Counted from the stretch's first letter, positions 9,288 through 19,752 are shown. The stretch is DNA of 64,000 nucleotides from Deinococcus aquaticus (GCF_028622095.1 NZ_CP115167.1:122977-186976); one strand, 5' to 3'. Notes: generated by a model from the sequence alone, not told the origin. Numbers and translations: made by a program.

Positions 9288-9815
9288 ATGACCAAGACCC
9301 TCACCGTTTTTGACCTCAAATCAAGCCCCTGGGCGATCCTGCGGGCCTTGGCTGACGGTCAAGACTTTCTCCTGATCGACGCAGGTCGGCCCGTTGGCCG
9401 CCTAACCCCCTACTCCGCCGAGCTCCAGCCTGGCGCTTCACCAACATCACAAACCCTTCCCGTGGACGCTCTGGCCGCACTCCTGGGCGACGAGGACCTC
9501 AGCCGACTCTCCGGTCTGACCGCCGCGACCTTCGCCCTGACCCGCAGCAGCGGAACGTTCCCCTCTCACGTGCAGGCACGACTGGAAGCAGTGAGTGCCG
9601 CTATCGCCCTGCAACTGCCGCTCGGGCCCGCGGCGCGCGTGAGGAAGTGGTGGCGCCGTCCGCACCCCGAACTGGGAGGCCGCTCACCCCTGGCGCACCT
9701 GGCCCTGCCCTGGATACCAGGCGACGCCCATTCAGAGCAGGTCTTCCGGATCATCCGGCGGCAGGACACCCTTCAGCAGCTGACCTTACGTCCAGGGCAC
9801 CCCAAGGGGCCGTGA
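9288..9815 (+). CDS. Antitoxin-like protein (Phd-like N-terminus, MbcA/ParS-like C-terminus)
   Basis: 175 residues. The start (TVFDLKSSPWAILRALADGQ, then RPVGRLTPY) resembles the Phd/YefM fold. The end, around VRKWWRRPHPELGGRSPLAH and EQVFRIIRRQD, resembles the MbcA/ParS/Xre toxin-binding domain (DUF2384). Such antitoxins usually pair with a RES-domain toxin, but none lies next to it. It diverges from the transposition trio across about 260 bases. The family call is by eye and moderate. Confidence 0.5.
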   Translation: MTKTLTVFDLKSSPWAILRALADGQDFLLIDAGRPVGRLTPYSAELQPGASPTSQTLPVDALAALLGDEDLSRLSGLTAATFALTRSSGTFPSHVQARLEAVSAAIALQLPLGPAARVRKWWRRPHPELGGRSPLAHLALPWIPGDAHSEQVFRIIRRQDTLQQLTLRPGHPKGP

Positions 9816-9976
9816 GGCGCTGCTGGCTTCAGGAGCGCCCAAGCGGCATGCCTGCCTGACGGACGCGCCCAGCGCCGCGTACACCCTCCCCTCCCGCTGC
9901 CAGACGAGCACGTACTCGTGATCGATGACGTCCCACTAAGGTCTGTGCAGCCATTCTCTGCATTACGCTTGACGTG

Positions 9977-10504
9977 ATGAACGCCATCGACGCGTCACAT
10001 GCGCTGGAACTCCTCAGGTCCGAGCAGCCGCTCCAGGACATCCACGTGGACAAGCTCGACCTCCACAGTCTGGCAACCGACCAGACCGAGGTGCCCGTGT
10101 CGATCACGGCTCGAGACAGCCGAATTGACGCCCTCGACACGTCCTCGCTGGTCTTCCATCGCCCCGTCGTCTTTGAACGGTGTCATCTCGGCACTACGTT
10201 TTGCTGGGCGACGTACTTCCTCGCTGGGGCGGAGTTCATCGAGTGCACGTTCGACGGCCCGGTCACGTTCGAGTGTGGCGGGCACAACGAACCACCTGCG
10301 GCCTTCGTCCTGAACGCCTGTACGTTCAGCCATTTCGTCAACTTCTTCGACTGCTGGTACCCAGGCCCCGTGCACATTCGCGGCTGTCACTTCTCAGCGG
10401 GGTCGAACCTTCTCGGGAACGTGGATCAACCCTTCGTGACCAGTTTTGAGCTCCCACCTCTCATTGAGGACAATACGGGGACCCTCTCGATGGATGGCGG
10501 CTGA
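9977..10504 (+). CDS. Hypothetical protein, pentapeptide-like
   Basis: About 175 residues with short strand-rich repeats reminiscent of a right-handed beta helix: FHRPVVFERCHLGTTFCWAT, AEFIECTFDGPVTFE, ACTFSHFVNFFDCWYPGPVHI, RGCHFSAGSN. That pattern fits pentapeptide-repeat or related solenoids; no active site is seen. ATG at 9977 and GTG at 9974 are both possible starts and neither has a clear ribosome site. It stands alone. Confidence 0.55.
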   Translation: MNAIDASHALELLRSEQPLQDIHVDKLDLHSLATDQTEVPVSITARDSRIDALDTSSLVFHRPVVFERCHLGTTFCWATYFLAGAEFIECTFDGPVTFECGGHNEPPAAFVLNACTFSHFVNFFDCWYPGPVHIRGCHFSAGSNLLGNVDQPFVTSFELPPLIEDNTGTLSMDGG

Positions 10505-11149
10505 GTCGGCATTTAGTGCTCACATCCAACAAGATTCAGTGCCGGACATCTTTGATTTCTGATCGGCTGAGACGCAGTTTAATGATTTCTGCGTCAGGTC
10601 ACAGCCGGGGCAGCAAAAGAGCGGCATCACTGGTCTGCGACGCTCCACGATCCCACTCCGGAACAGCCCGCCAATCTGGCTGACCTGTTGAAAGCACGAC
10701 TGGCGTTCCTCCACCGGGACACCCTGAAGCGTGTCCCGGACGTCGTTGAAGCCCTGATCCAGGTCCAGTCCACATCCCGCAGGCTGCTGGCTACCTTCCC
10801 CGCAACGTGGTGAGCGGCCGGATATCGCCGAGCCGGGCGACTGCTGCCACGCCCTCTCCACTTTGAACCGCCTTCACTTTCCTTTCACACATGACAACGG
10901 TGCCTTCTCCCAGTGAGGGAAAGGCGCAAATTATGTCTATTTAGCATAACCTGTCCGTATGAACGGTCAGCTCGCCCATTCCCAACCCAGGCGCCTCCGG
11001 CAACAACCACGCCCACTGACTGTCACACCTGCCTCAACTTCGACCCACCTCGCCACGGTTTCCCACACGTGCCGACCCCATTCCCACATCCCATCCCTGC
11101 GCACAGACGCGTCCCACGTCATTCAACTGCCGGGCAGGACGAGCCCCAT
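10505..11149. other. Intergenic region with decayed sequence
   Basis: About 645 bases. The first part holds a transposase scrap (10676-10813). The rest, 10,870-11,149, is AT-richer and then C-rich; it probably holds the promoter for the operon starting at 11,150. A frame beginning at 10,913 reads through into that operon, but its first 79 codons look non-coding. Confidence 0.4.
10676..10813 (+). pseudogene. Transposase remnant, probably IS4-like
   Basis: A 45-codon open stretch reads LADLLKARLAFLHRDTLKRV and continues with VEALIQVQSTSRRLLATFP to a stop. It resembles the N-terminal helix of IS4-type transposases, without any start or catalytic domain. It is called as a scrap by appearance only. 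Confidence 0.3.
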
Positions 11150-11404
11150 ATGAACCCCGCGCCACCTGACCCTTTTCGGCCGGTGCTGCTGATCCTGCTG
11201 CCCTGCACCGTCAATCATCCACCGCACCGGCTCCTGCAGGCCATCCGTGACGCCACGTTGACTCACGACCAGCGCGCGCAGGTCATCTGCCGGCATACCA
11301 CCCGTCCCAGCCACGCCATCACCCTCCGACTGACTGGCGACTGGAGCTGCGCCCCAGAACACCTCTGGCGCACCCTCACCCACCTCTACACGGATTACCA
11401 GTGA
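11150..11404 (+). CDS. Hypothetical protein, first gene of a three-gene operon
   Basis: 84 residues from the ATG at 11150 (MNPAPPDPFRPVLLILLPCT). It is a small one-domain protein, with a hydrophobic N-terminal strand followed by a mixed alpha/beta region ending in WRTLTHLYTDYQ. Its TGA overlaps the GTG of the next gene (GTGA). I do not recognise a family. Confidence 0.55.
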   Translation: MNPAPPDPFRPVLLILLPCTVNHPPHRLLQAIRDATLTHDQRAQVICRHTTRPSHAITLRLTGDWSCAPEHLWRTLTHLYTDYQ

Positions 11405-12138
11405 GCAACCTGCGCATCACCGAAGCCCTCCCAGAAGGCGAACATGCCGCCTGGGTCACCCTTGACGACGGTCTGACCCGCCTCATTGATCTACGCCCCT
11501 TATCCCAACTCTCCACGCACCACTCACTACGCCTCCCCTCGCTGGTCCGCTCCCTGCGCGTCACTGAGGACGCCCGCCACATTTACTGGCCAGGGGGCGC
11601 CCACCTGGACATCACTTCCATCGCTCTCGCCCCAACTGGCCCACTCCCCGTTGGCCTCCTAGCCCTCCTCCCCAGCGCCCGACGGTACCGGCCCCTCGCC
11701 CCTCTGCTGAGCCATCAACCTGTCCACACGCACTCGTACCTGGACGTACGCCCGGAACAGGTCCTCCAAGACCAGCTGCGCATCAAACCCGCCGACCTGC
11801 AGCAGTTCCTGCGTAGTCACGCCCCAGTGGAACCCGGGCTGTGTATTGCCCGCCTCAGTGACCTGTACCTCGCCCTGCAACTCCTTCTCCCTGTCAATCT
11901 CATCCCGGCTCTGCTGCGCCGCCCCTGGCCCGCCGCCATCCGACACGCCGCGCAGGGCACAACCGCCCTGGACTGCCTGTGGAAGGGACGCATCGACCTG
12001 ATCGACACCCCCCTCACGCACCTGCTTCTGCCCGACGCGCCGCCAGTCTCCGTGTTACTGTCCAGTGATGCGGAAGCCAACGGCGCTGCGACGGCAGAAC
12101 AACAGCAGCGGCCTCCCGAGGGGCAACGTGATCGGTGA
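11401..12138 (+). CDS. Protein with DUF2442-like N-terminus
   Basis: 245 residues. Residues 1-45 (VTLDDGLTRLIDLRPLSQLS) match the DUF2442 style: a small strand-rich domain found next to toxin or regulator genes. The rest is helical with no motif I recognise. It overlaps its neighbours at both ends (GTGA before, 11 bases with the Xre gene after), so the three proteins are probably made together. Confidence 0.55.
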   Translation: MSNLRITEALPEGEHAAWVTLDDGLTRLIDLRPLSQLSTHHSLRLPSLVRSLRVTEDARHIYWPGGAHLDITSIALAPTGPLPVGLLALLPSARRYRPLAPLLSHQPVHTHSYLDVRPEQVLQDQLRIKPADLQQFLRSHAPVEPGLCIARLSDLYLALQLLLPVNLIPALLRRPWPAAIRHAAQGTTALDCLWKGRIDLIDTPLTHLLLPDAPPVSVLLSSDAEANGAATAEQQQRPPEGQRDR

Positions 12139-12355
12139 CCGCGTCCGCGAGGCACGCTCCGAACAGAACCTGACCCTTCAGGCGCTGGATGAACGGATTG
12201 AGGCCGTCAGCGGCTTCAGCCTCAGCCAGCCGACCCTGACCCGCATCGAACAGGGCACCCGCAGCGTGTACGACTTCGAGGTGGTGGCCCTGTGCCTCGC
12301 GCTGAACGTCGACGCCCGCTGGCTCCTGGGTCTGATCGACGCGGAAGAGAGCTGA
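12128..12355 (+). CDS. Xre-family helix-turn-helix regulator
   Basis: 75 residues starting at GTG 12128, preceded by GAGGGG. It has a classic Xre fold: IGDRVREARSEQNLTLQALD, then LSQPTLTRIEQGTRSVYDFE (recognition helix) and VVALCLALNVDARWLLGL. It probably represses its own operon. It is the last gene before the miniature transposon. Confidence 0.75.
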   Translation: MIGDRVREARSEQNLTLQALDERIEAVSGFSLSQPTLTRIEQGTRSVYDFEVVALCLALNVDARWLLGLIDAEES

Positions 12356-12407
12356 GCCCGCAACCGACTCAGGCCGTCAACAATCCGGAGGGACACGGCA
12401 TCAGCAG

Positions 12408-12565
12408 TCAGTCGGACTCTTCCACGAAGCGTGTCAGTCGGTTCAGATCAGCGCGGATCACCAGGGTGAACTGCTCACCGGCCTCCCGTTCAACCAGCGT
12501 GGTGGTGGGGTAGTCCGTCAGATCACTGAGTAGCAGTTCATTGATGGTCAGCAGACCCGGAATAT
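12408..12565 (-). pseudogene. C-terminal piece of a gene split by the 271-bp element
   Basis: On the minus strand, bases 12565-12408 read open as IPGLLTINELLLSDLTDYPT and on to FVEESD, then TGA. There is no start, because the element at 12566-12836 interrupts it. Its missing N-terminus is at 63700-63729, beside the other element copy: joining the two at the shared ATATT gives an uninterrupted 60-codon frame. I do not recognise the product. Confidence 0.6.
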
Positions 12566-12836
12566 CGCGTTATAACCTCGATCGCCCGAAAACCCCCGTT
12601 AAGAGCTTTGATGCCGTTCCAGTCGGTATGGACGCGGATAGTCAAGAATGTTCAGAGGGCGAGGGAGAAGTTCGTACTTTCGATCTGACCCCGAACTTTT
12701 CCCCATTGAGCGCCAGTAGAGCTCGCTGCAAACCAGCAAAACAGCAGAAAAGTTCGCAGTATGGCCATTCTGCGAACTCTTCAGATCACCCGTGTGACCT
12801 TAACGGGGGTTTTCGGGCGATTGAGGCTACAACGCG
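12566..12836 (+). mobile_element. 271-bp miniature inverted-repeat element, copy 1
   Basis: It is bounded by imperfect inverted repeats of about 38 bases: CGCGTTATAACCTCGATCG inward on the left and CGCGTTGTAGCCTCAATCG inward on the right, both running into CCCGAAAACCCCCGTTAAG. It encodes no transposase. An apparently identical copy lies inverted at 63730-64000. The likely target duplication is ATATT. It truncates a LysM gene on its right and another gene on its left. Confidence 0.85.
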
Positions 12837-13055
12837 GGGTCGGGCTGGGGCGCGGCTGGGCACCTGCAGGACCTGCCCCACTTTCAGCGCGAGCTGCGGG
12901 TTGAGGCCTCTGTTATTCGCCAGCAGGGCGTTCAACGTGACGCCCTGACGCTTCGCGATGCCGTACAGGGTGTCGCCCGGTTTTACGGTCACGGTCGCCG
13001 CTGCGCAGAAGCTCAGGCCAGCTAGGCCCAGGGAGAGGATCAGGGAACGCCACAT
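12786..13055 (-). pseudogene. LysM-domain exported protein, truncated by the element
   Basis: The frame starts with a signal peptide (MWRSLILSLGLAGLSFCAAA) followed by one complete LysM domain (TVKPGDTLYGIAKRQGVTLN through VGQVLQVPS), which binds peptidoglycan. Native sequence ends at about 12837; the last 17 or so residues (from VVASIARKPP) are encoded by the miniature element. The original was probably longer. A TTAAG-N4-TGTAAA motif lies 24 bases upstream of the start. Confidence 0.7.
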
Positions 13056-13079
13056 CCAGGCGAGCGTAATCAGACATGA

Positions 13080-13094
13080 TTAAGTTTCTGTAAA
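13080..13094 (-). promoter_or_regulatory. TTAAG-N4-TGTAAA motif upstream of the LysM gene
   Basis: TTAAGTTTCTGTAAA on the plus strand, 24 bases before the LysM start. The same arrangement recurs at 19738-19752 and 25039-25053, each just before a minus-strand gene. It is a candidate site for the OmpR-type regulator at 23.7 kb or a shared promoter element. Confidence 0.5.
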
Positions 13095-13157
13095 TAAATG
13101 CTGACCCGCCGAACTATTAAGGCCTCAGGCCAAGTGCCTGTGGGGCATCTCCTCTGT

Positions 13158-14048
13158 TCATGACCCAGGTTTCTCCAAGCTCCGGCTGGCCAGTGTGCGG
13201 AAGTGTTGCAGCTCCTTGCTGCGTGGAAATGTCTGTAGGGCGCGCTGCGTGACGCTGAGCGTCCGGCTGTGCTTCCCAGCCTGCGTCCACGCCTCAAATG
13301 CTTCCTGGCGGTAGAGGTAATACATGGTCGGCACGCCCAGGTTGATGGCACGCTCGAAATACTCCGACGCGAGGCGCGGATTGCCCAGGCGCAGGGTAGC
13401 TTTGGCCAGACCCCACCAAGCGTAGGGGTCCCCCGGGCGCGCTTTGACGTCCTGTTCGCCGTGCGTCCTCAGGTGTTGCCAGTTGGCCGCCGTACTGAAA
13501 TCACGCCCGAGAATCGCCTGCACCTGCGCTTCTTTTGCCGGCGGATAGGCGACCAGATACTCGCCGTTGTAGTACGCCCAGAGCGACATCAGTTGTGCAG
13601 GCGTCAAGCGTAGGGAGGGCCCCAGCAGTGGATCACTGGTCAGAAAATAGCCTGCGCTGTACCCGTACACAGTTCGGAAGTGCGCCACGTTGCTGCCCTG
13701 CTGGAGGCGCTGCTGCAGCACCACTGGAAAGCCGTTCGCCACCAGGGTGCGCAGCAACTCGGCATCCCCTGCGTACCGGATCACACTACGCAGGCCGGCA
13801 CGACCCAGGTAGTTGGCGAGTTCCACGCTCGTGACCTGGGGATCACCGGGGTAGTCCTTCATCACGGCCGCTGCCTGCGCCTGCGTCACCGAAGCACCGT
13901 AGTACCCCAGGAGAGTCATGGCGGTCACTGGCGCGCAGTTGTTCAGCGACTGGGGTTCATGCCGGATGTTCTTCAATGTGACGCTGGCGGGCAGCGCCTC
14001 AGCAACCCCCCAGATCGAACACAGAGCTAGCAGCCAACGAAGCGTCAT
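13158..14048 (-). CDS. C39-family (papain-like) exported peptidase with helical repeats
   Basis: 296 residues with a signal peptide (LRWLLALCSIWGVAEALPAS). The C39-like domain has its Cys in LNNCAPVTAMTLLGYYG, its His in NVAHFRTVYGYS and a following Asp in TSDPLLGPS. Residues from about 195 look like TPR helices (YAWWGLAKATLRLGNPRLAS). It probably acts in the cell envelope on peptides or proteins. The LysM gene follows on the same strand about 100 bases downstream. Confidence 0.75.
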   Translation of the reverse strand: MTLRWLLALCSIWGVAEALPASVTLKNIRHEPQSLNNCAPVTAMTLLGYYGASVTQAQAAAVMKDYPGDPQVTSVELANYLGRAGLRSVIRYAGDAELLRTLVANGFPVVLQQRLQQGSNVAHFRTVYGYSAGYFLTSDPLLGPSLRLTPAQLMSLWAYYNGEYLVAYPPAKEAQVQAILGRDFSTAANWQHLRTHGEQDVKARPGDPYAWWGLAKATLRLGNPRLASEYFERAINLGVPTMYYLYRQEAFEAWTQAGKHSRTLSVTQRALQTFPRSKELQHFRTLASRSLEKPGS

Positions 14049-14147
14049 GCATCATCCTCACGCGGGTTCCTGCGGACTTCTGTAGGCCAGCGCTCAGCAT
14101 CCTTGGGCATCTGTTCACCCATGTGCGCCCCTTGGAGACCCACACGA

Positions 14148-14176
14148 AACCGCCCGTGACGTGGACACGGGCGGTT
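14148..14176 (-). terminator. Hairpin terminator after the copA transcription unit
   Basis: An 11-bp stem AACCGCCCGTG/CACGGGCGGTT with a 7-base loop lies 20 bases past the stop of the 14197-14607 gene. There is no clear T-run. Confidence 0.6.
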
Positions 14177-14196
14177 CAGGTGGGGGATGAAGCGTT

Positions 14197-14607
14197 TTAC
14201 GCGGGCGTTAGGGCTGCCACCAGGTCGCTGAGTACCTCTTCAGCCCTCTCGTACCCGGGGCGCAGGTAGACCATGCCGAAGGTGGTCCAATCCTGGACGG
14301 CAGCCACCTCCTGATCGTTCTCGTGCAGTTTCAGGTGGGGATACAGGCCGTATTCGACATAGCAGCCGTACCTGCTGGCGACGTCTTCCAGCGCGCGGGT
14401 GTTCTCATCGGTCCAGGTCAGCACGAACGGCAGGGCGAAGCACGGCTTGCCGCAGGAGCCGCCCATCCCGACCAGGGGCAACCCGGCCACAGTCGGTGTC
14501 TCGTCCCGCAGACGGGTGCGCTCCAGGAAGGCGAAGCGGTCACGGGCCACGTCACGGGAAGGAAGTTTCTGGGCGGCAATCCAGGGGCCAACAGTCAGTT
14601 TGGGCAT
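14197..14607 (-). CDS. Hypothetical protein downstream of copA
   Basis: 136 residues from ATG 14607 (MPKLTVGPWIAAQKLPSRDV), with GGAG upstream. A longer frame to 14724 runs back into copA and is unlikely. Features: a GMGGSCGKPCF stretch with two Cys that could bind metal or form a disulfide. It follows copA after 28 bases and probably shares its transcript, so a link to copper is possible. No family recognised. Confidence 0.6.
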   Translation of the reverse strand: MPKLTVGPWIAAQKLPSRDVARDRFAFLERTRLRDETPTVAGLPLVGMGGSCGKPCFALPFVLTWTDENTRALEDVASRYGCYVEYGLYPHLKLHENDQEVAAVQDWTTFGMVYLRPGYERAEEVLSDLVAALTPA

Positions 14608-14635
14608 CGGGGGTCTCCACAAGAGGGAAAGGGAT

Positions 14636-17143
<2,508 letters not shown>

Positions 17144-17153
17144 GGCTTCTCCT

Positions 17154-17172
17154 ATCCCCCCTAGGGGGGTAT
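17154..17172. promoter_or_regulatory. CsoR operator before copA
   Basis: A near-perfect palindrome with core CCCCCCTAGGGGGG (17156-17169), flanked by AT...TAT. GC-rich palindromes flanked by AT are the known CsoR operator form. It sits between the copA start and its likely promoter. Confidence 0.75.
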
Positions 17173-17264
17173 GGATAGAACATAGGAGAATTTGAGTCAG
17201 TCTGCAACGTACCTGTCCCAATTATTGGGAAATTAGATGCCTTCCGACTCCAAGTTATTGACCT

Positions 17265-17283
17265 TATCCCCCGGTGGGGGGCA
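17265..17283. promoter_or_regulatory. CsoR operator before copZ-csoR
   Basis: TATCCCCCGGTGGGGGGCA, a second C-run/G-run palindrome of the same type, 10 bases upstream of copZ. Copper-free CsoR should hold both divergent units off. Confidence 0.7.
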
Positions 17284-17293
17284 GAATAAGTCC

Positions 17294-17497
17294 ATGACCA
17301 CAGAACTGACTATTACGGGAATGACATGCGGGCACTGCGAAACAGCGGTACGCAATGCATTGAAAGCTGTTCCAGGCGTGCAGGACGTCAAGGTGGACCT
17401 GAAAGGGGGCTCGGCTATTGTGGAAGGCGCAGCAGACCCCCAGGCCCTGGTCGCGGCGGTGACCGATGAGGGCTACGGTGCCCAGCCCCGCGCCTGA
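17294..17497 (+). CDS. copZ: Copper chaperone CopZ
   Basis: 67 residues, a single heavy-metal-associated domain with the ligand motif GMTCGHCETAV. It delivers Cu(I) to CopA or to CsoR. I chose ATG 17294 because it removes a non-conserved leader. Its 3' end overlaps the start of csoR. Confidence 0.9.
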   Translation: MTTELTITGMTCGHCETAVRNALKAVPGVQDVKVDLKGGSAIVEGAADPQALVAAVTDEGYGAQPRA

Positions 17498-17786
17498 CCT
17501 CACTTGCCACCCCGGGCTGTCCATGCCCGGGGACGCCCGCAAGCGGGCAATCCGCCGGCTGAAGATCGCGCGCGGTCATCTGGAGAGCATCGTCACCATG
17601 CTGGAAAAGGACGACCCCTACTGCATGGACGTGTTGCGTCAGCTCAAGGCGGTGCAGGGGGCTATCAGTGGCGCCGGTGAAGTGATTCTGCGCGGGCACC
17701 TGGAATCCCATATCGCCACAGCGTCCACCCGTGGCGACACGGACGAACTGGTGGATGAGCTGATGGAAGCCCTGAAGTACACCTGA
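17466..17786 (+). CDS. csoR: Copper-sensing repressor CsoR
   Basis: Up to 106 residues; the conserved part begins at GDARKRAIRRLKIARGHLES. It is an all-helical CsoR/RcnR-family repressor. Ligands seen: Cys in DPYCMDVLRQL, then His and His in RGHLESHI, so the set is Cys-His-His rather than the usual Cys-His-Cys. The Thermus CsoR is known to use Cys-His-His, which fits a Deinococcus-Thermus host. The true start may be GTG 17478; either way it overlaps copZ. Confidence 0.9.
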   Translation: MRATVPSPAPDLTCHPGLSMPGDARKRAIRRLKIARGHLESIVTMLEKDDPYCMDVLRQLKAVQGAISGAGEVILRGHLESHIATASTRGDTDELVDELMEALKYT

Positions 17787-17862
17787 ACTGTGCTTCGGGC
17801 TGGACTGGCCGCCTTTGGACGGCCGGTCCATTGTTCGCCTATTGCGGCCAGAGGCGGTTCAT

Positions 17863-18002
17863 CGCGTTGTAGCCTCAATCGACTCTGTTGGCGAATTCAG
17901 GTGATGGCTCCCAGACTCCGCATTTCTCGTTGCCGAGTCGCGATGATCCGCCCCACCGAACAGCAAGTTTCGAATTCGCCAACAAAGTCCTGCTACAACG
18001 CG
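17863..18002 (+). mobile_element. 140-bp miniature inverted-repeat element
   Basis: Its left end CGCGTTGTAGCCTCAATCG is identical over 19 bases to an end of the 271-bp element. Its right end, read inward, begins CGCGTTGTAGC, and both ends then share TGTTGGCGAATTC. There is no coding capacity. The flanking five bases do not match, so it is old or was made without a clean duplication. It lies between csoR and vapC. Confidence 0.65.
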
Positions 18003-18074
18003 TAAAGGTGCGTACACGCAAGGCTACGCAGCCCTGACCTGATCCACTTGCCACGGAAAGTCGTTGCTGCCGGG

Positions 18075-18506
18075 TCAGGTATCCGGAGCGATCACGAGCC
18101 GCTGCACGTCGTCACCGAGCCGCACGAAGTGCCTGGCGTTGAGAGTGACCAGCCCCGTCACGCCGGCCCGCACGGCCGCCTGCGCGATCAGGGTGTCGTA
18201 TACCGCGCCGCCCTGCAGTCCCAGGTCCCGGCAGCGGGTCATGGCCTCCAGGTAGTCCGCTTCACCCAGCGGGAGCACGGTCCAGTGACCGGTCAGGTCG
18301 CTCAGTACTTCCACGACCCGCGCGGGTGGGTAGCGCAGCTTCGGGTGCGCGGTCATCACCGCGTAAGCTTCCGCCAGCGTGTGTGCGCACACGGCGACCG
18401 GCCCGCGTTCCTGCGCGGCCTGTACCTGCGCGTCTGCCCAGGTGAACTGCGGGTGGTTCGCGACCAGTGCGGCGACCAGGGCGCTGGTGTCGAACAGGGT
18501 CACCAC
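18075..18506 (-). CDS. vapC: PIN-domain toxin, VapC family
   Basis: 143 residues. PIN acidic residues are visible: Asp in TLFDTSALVAAL, Glu in HTLAEAYAVM, and Asp in GAVYDTLIAQAA. VapC toxins are Mg-dependent RNases. The GTG start overlaps the last codons of vapB (GTGGTGA), a typical toxin-antitoxin layout. Confidence 0.85.
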   Translation of the reverse strand: MVTLFDTSALVAALVANHPQFTWADAQVQAAQERGPVAVCAHTLAEAYAVMTAHPKLRYPPARVVEVLSDLTGHWTVLPLGEADYLEAMTRCRDLGLQGGAVYDTLIAQAAVRAGVTGLVTLNARHFVRLGDDVQRLVIAPDT

Positions 18507-18760
18507 GAACCGAGGACCTCGGTCAGCCGCTCGTCTCGCAGGTCCTGCACGGGATCGCCGGTGATGGCGCCCTCTGCGCTGAGGATCAGGCGGCCGTGAT
18601 GACGGGTGACCTGTGCGTTCCGCGCGGCGGGGCGCAGATGGATGGTGCCCCCTTCGAGTTCGACTTCGAGTTGCGCGCCGGGCTGCAGGGCCAGCGCGTC
18701 ACGCAGGGCCTTGGGAATGAGGATGCGGCCGAAGCGGTCGATCTCCAGGTGCGCCGTCAT
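18500..18760 (-). CDS. vapB: AbrB/MazE-type antitoxin, VapB
   Basis: 86 residues. It has the swapped-hairpin AbrB start EIDRFGRILIPKALRDALAL and a C-terminal tail that should wrap the toxin. ATG 18760 fits the family length; an upstream ATG at 18778 is also possible. It probably represses its own promoter. Confidence 0.8.
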   Translation of the reverse strand: MTAHLEIDRFGRILIPKALRDALALQPGAQLEVELEGGTIHLRPAARNAQVTRHHGRLILSAEGAITGDPVQDLRDERLTEVLGSW

Positions 18761-19020
18761 ACTTGGCAGTTTAGGCATATTCTTGCCAATTCACTGCGGC
18801 GCCGGTCACGTGCTCCTGCCCTGGCTTCCCCTCTCACGCCACGTCTACCTGAAAGACTACGGGGTAACTTCCAGGGTCTCCGGGCAACCGTGATGCACGT
18901 AGCCTGATTCCTGAGGTTGGACAATACGAAGTAGAAACTCGGTTCAACTGGGTGAGCAGTTGTCCTTCAATCTGTCCAGCTTTCGGGTCAGGCCACGTTG
19001 AGGCGTCTCGGGTGGAGCGG

Positions 19021-19713
19021 TCAGTGATCGGTATGCCCGTCTTCGTGCCCGTTGTCAGGTGCAACCTCGACGGGTTGCTCGGGAGTAGCTACGGGCGTGA
19101 CTGGTGACGGGGCATCAACGACGGGGGCTGGACTGGCCGTGACCGCCGGGGACCCGGTGGTCTGCTCCTGAGCGCCGTGGGCGTGGCCGGTGGGTGTGTC
19201 CAGCCGGGCGGAGAAGGCACTGAGACCGCCGAACAGCAGCGCCGCGACCCCGACGGTGCCAGCGGCGAGATGGAGGAACTTGTGGCCGAGTGTCAGTTGT
19301 TCACGGAGCGCGAACGCGGTCACGGCGAGGGCCAGTCCCACGGGAATCAGGACGGTGGAGTAGGGGGGGTTGTCCAGGTAGTGCTGGACGCCGCCCGTCA
19401 TCATGCCGATGCCTATGGAGAGCACGAAGGACACCAGGAGGAACCGGGCGAGACCTGTCCCGCGCGCGTTGTTATGGATGACGTATTCCTGCAGGTAATT
19501 GCCGGCCGTGAAGCACACGACGCCCACGGCCGCGAGGGTCACGTAGAAGGTGGTGTTCTCTCCCAGGCCGAGGTGCACGATGCCGCCGGCGATGAAGCTG
19601 GTGGAAGCCAGCATGAGCGCGTAGGCCGCGAAGGGGAGCAGCATATGCTGGCGCACGGAATGCAGGGGGGCCGTGGAAGTGGCCGGTTGTACGGCAGGCG
19701 TGGGTGAAGTCAC
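19021..19713 (-). CDS. Membrane protein with His-rich C-terminal tail
   Basis: About 230 residues with about six membrane segments (for example LLPFAAYALMLASTSFIAGG and FYVTLAAVGVVCFTAGNYL). A Pro/Val-rich linker then leads to a His-rich end (NGHEDGHTDH), which suggests metal handling. The GTG start at 19713 has no clear ribosome site; an in-frame ATG lies at 19644. A TTAAG-N4-TGTAAA motif lies 24 bases upstream. The family is unknown to me. Confidence 0.6.
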   Translation of the reverse strand: MTSPTPAVQPATSTAPLHSVRQHMLLPFAAYALMLASTSFIAGGIVHLGLGENTTFYVTLAAVGVVCFTAGNYLQEYVIHNNARGTGLARFLLVSFVLSIGIGMMTGGVQHYLDNPPYSTVLIPVGLALAVTAFALREQLTLGHKFLHLAAGTVGVAALLFGGLSAFSARLDTPTGHAHGAQEQTTGSPAVTASPAPVVDAPSPVTPVATPEQPVEVAPDNGHEDGHTDH

Positions 19714-19737
19714 GTCACAGACCGTAAAGCGCCATTA

Positions 19738-19752
19738 TTAAGCTTGTGTAAA
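19738..19752 (-). promoter_or_regulatory. TTAAG-N4-TGTAAA motif upstream of the His-tail membrane protein
   Basis: TTAAGCTTGTGTAAA. The distance to the start (24 bases) equals that before the LysM gene. Confidence 0.5.

Noticed and set aside
12541..12948. 135-codon plus-strand frame and its partner at 63639-63938
   Set aside because: Both owe their shared sequence (MDADSQECSEGEGEVRT...) to the miniature element, and the joined flanks differ; not a gene.
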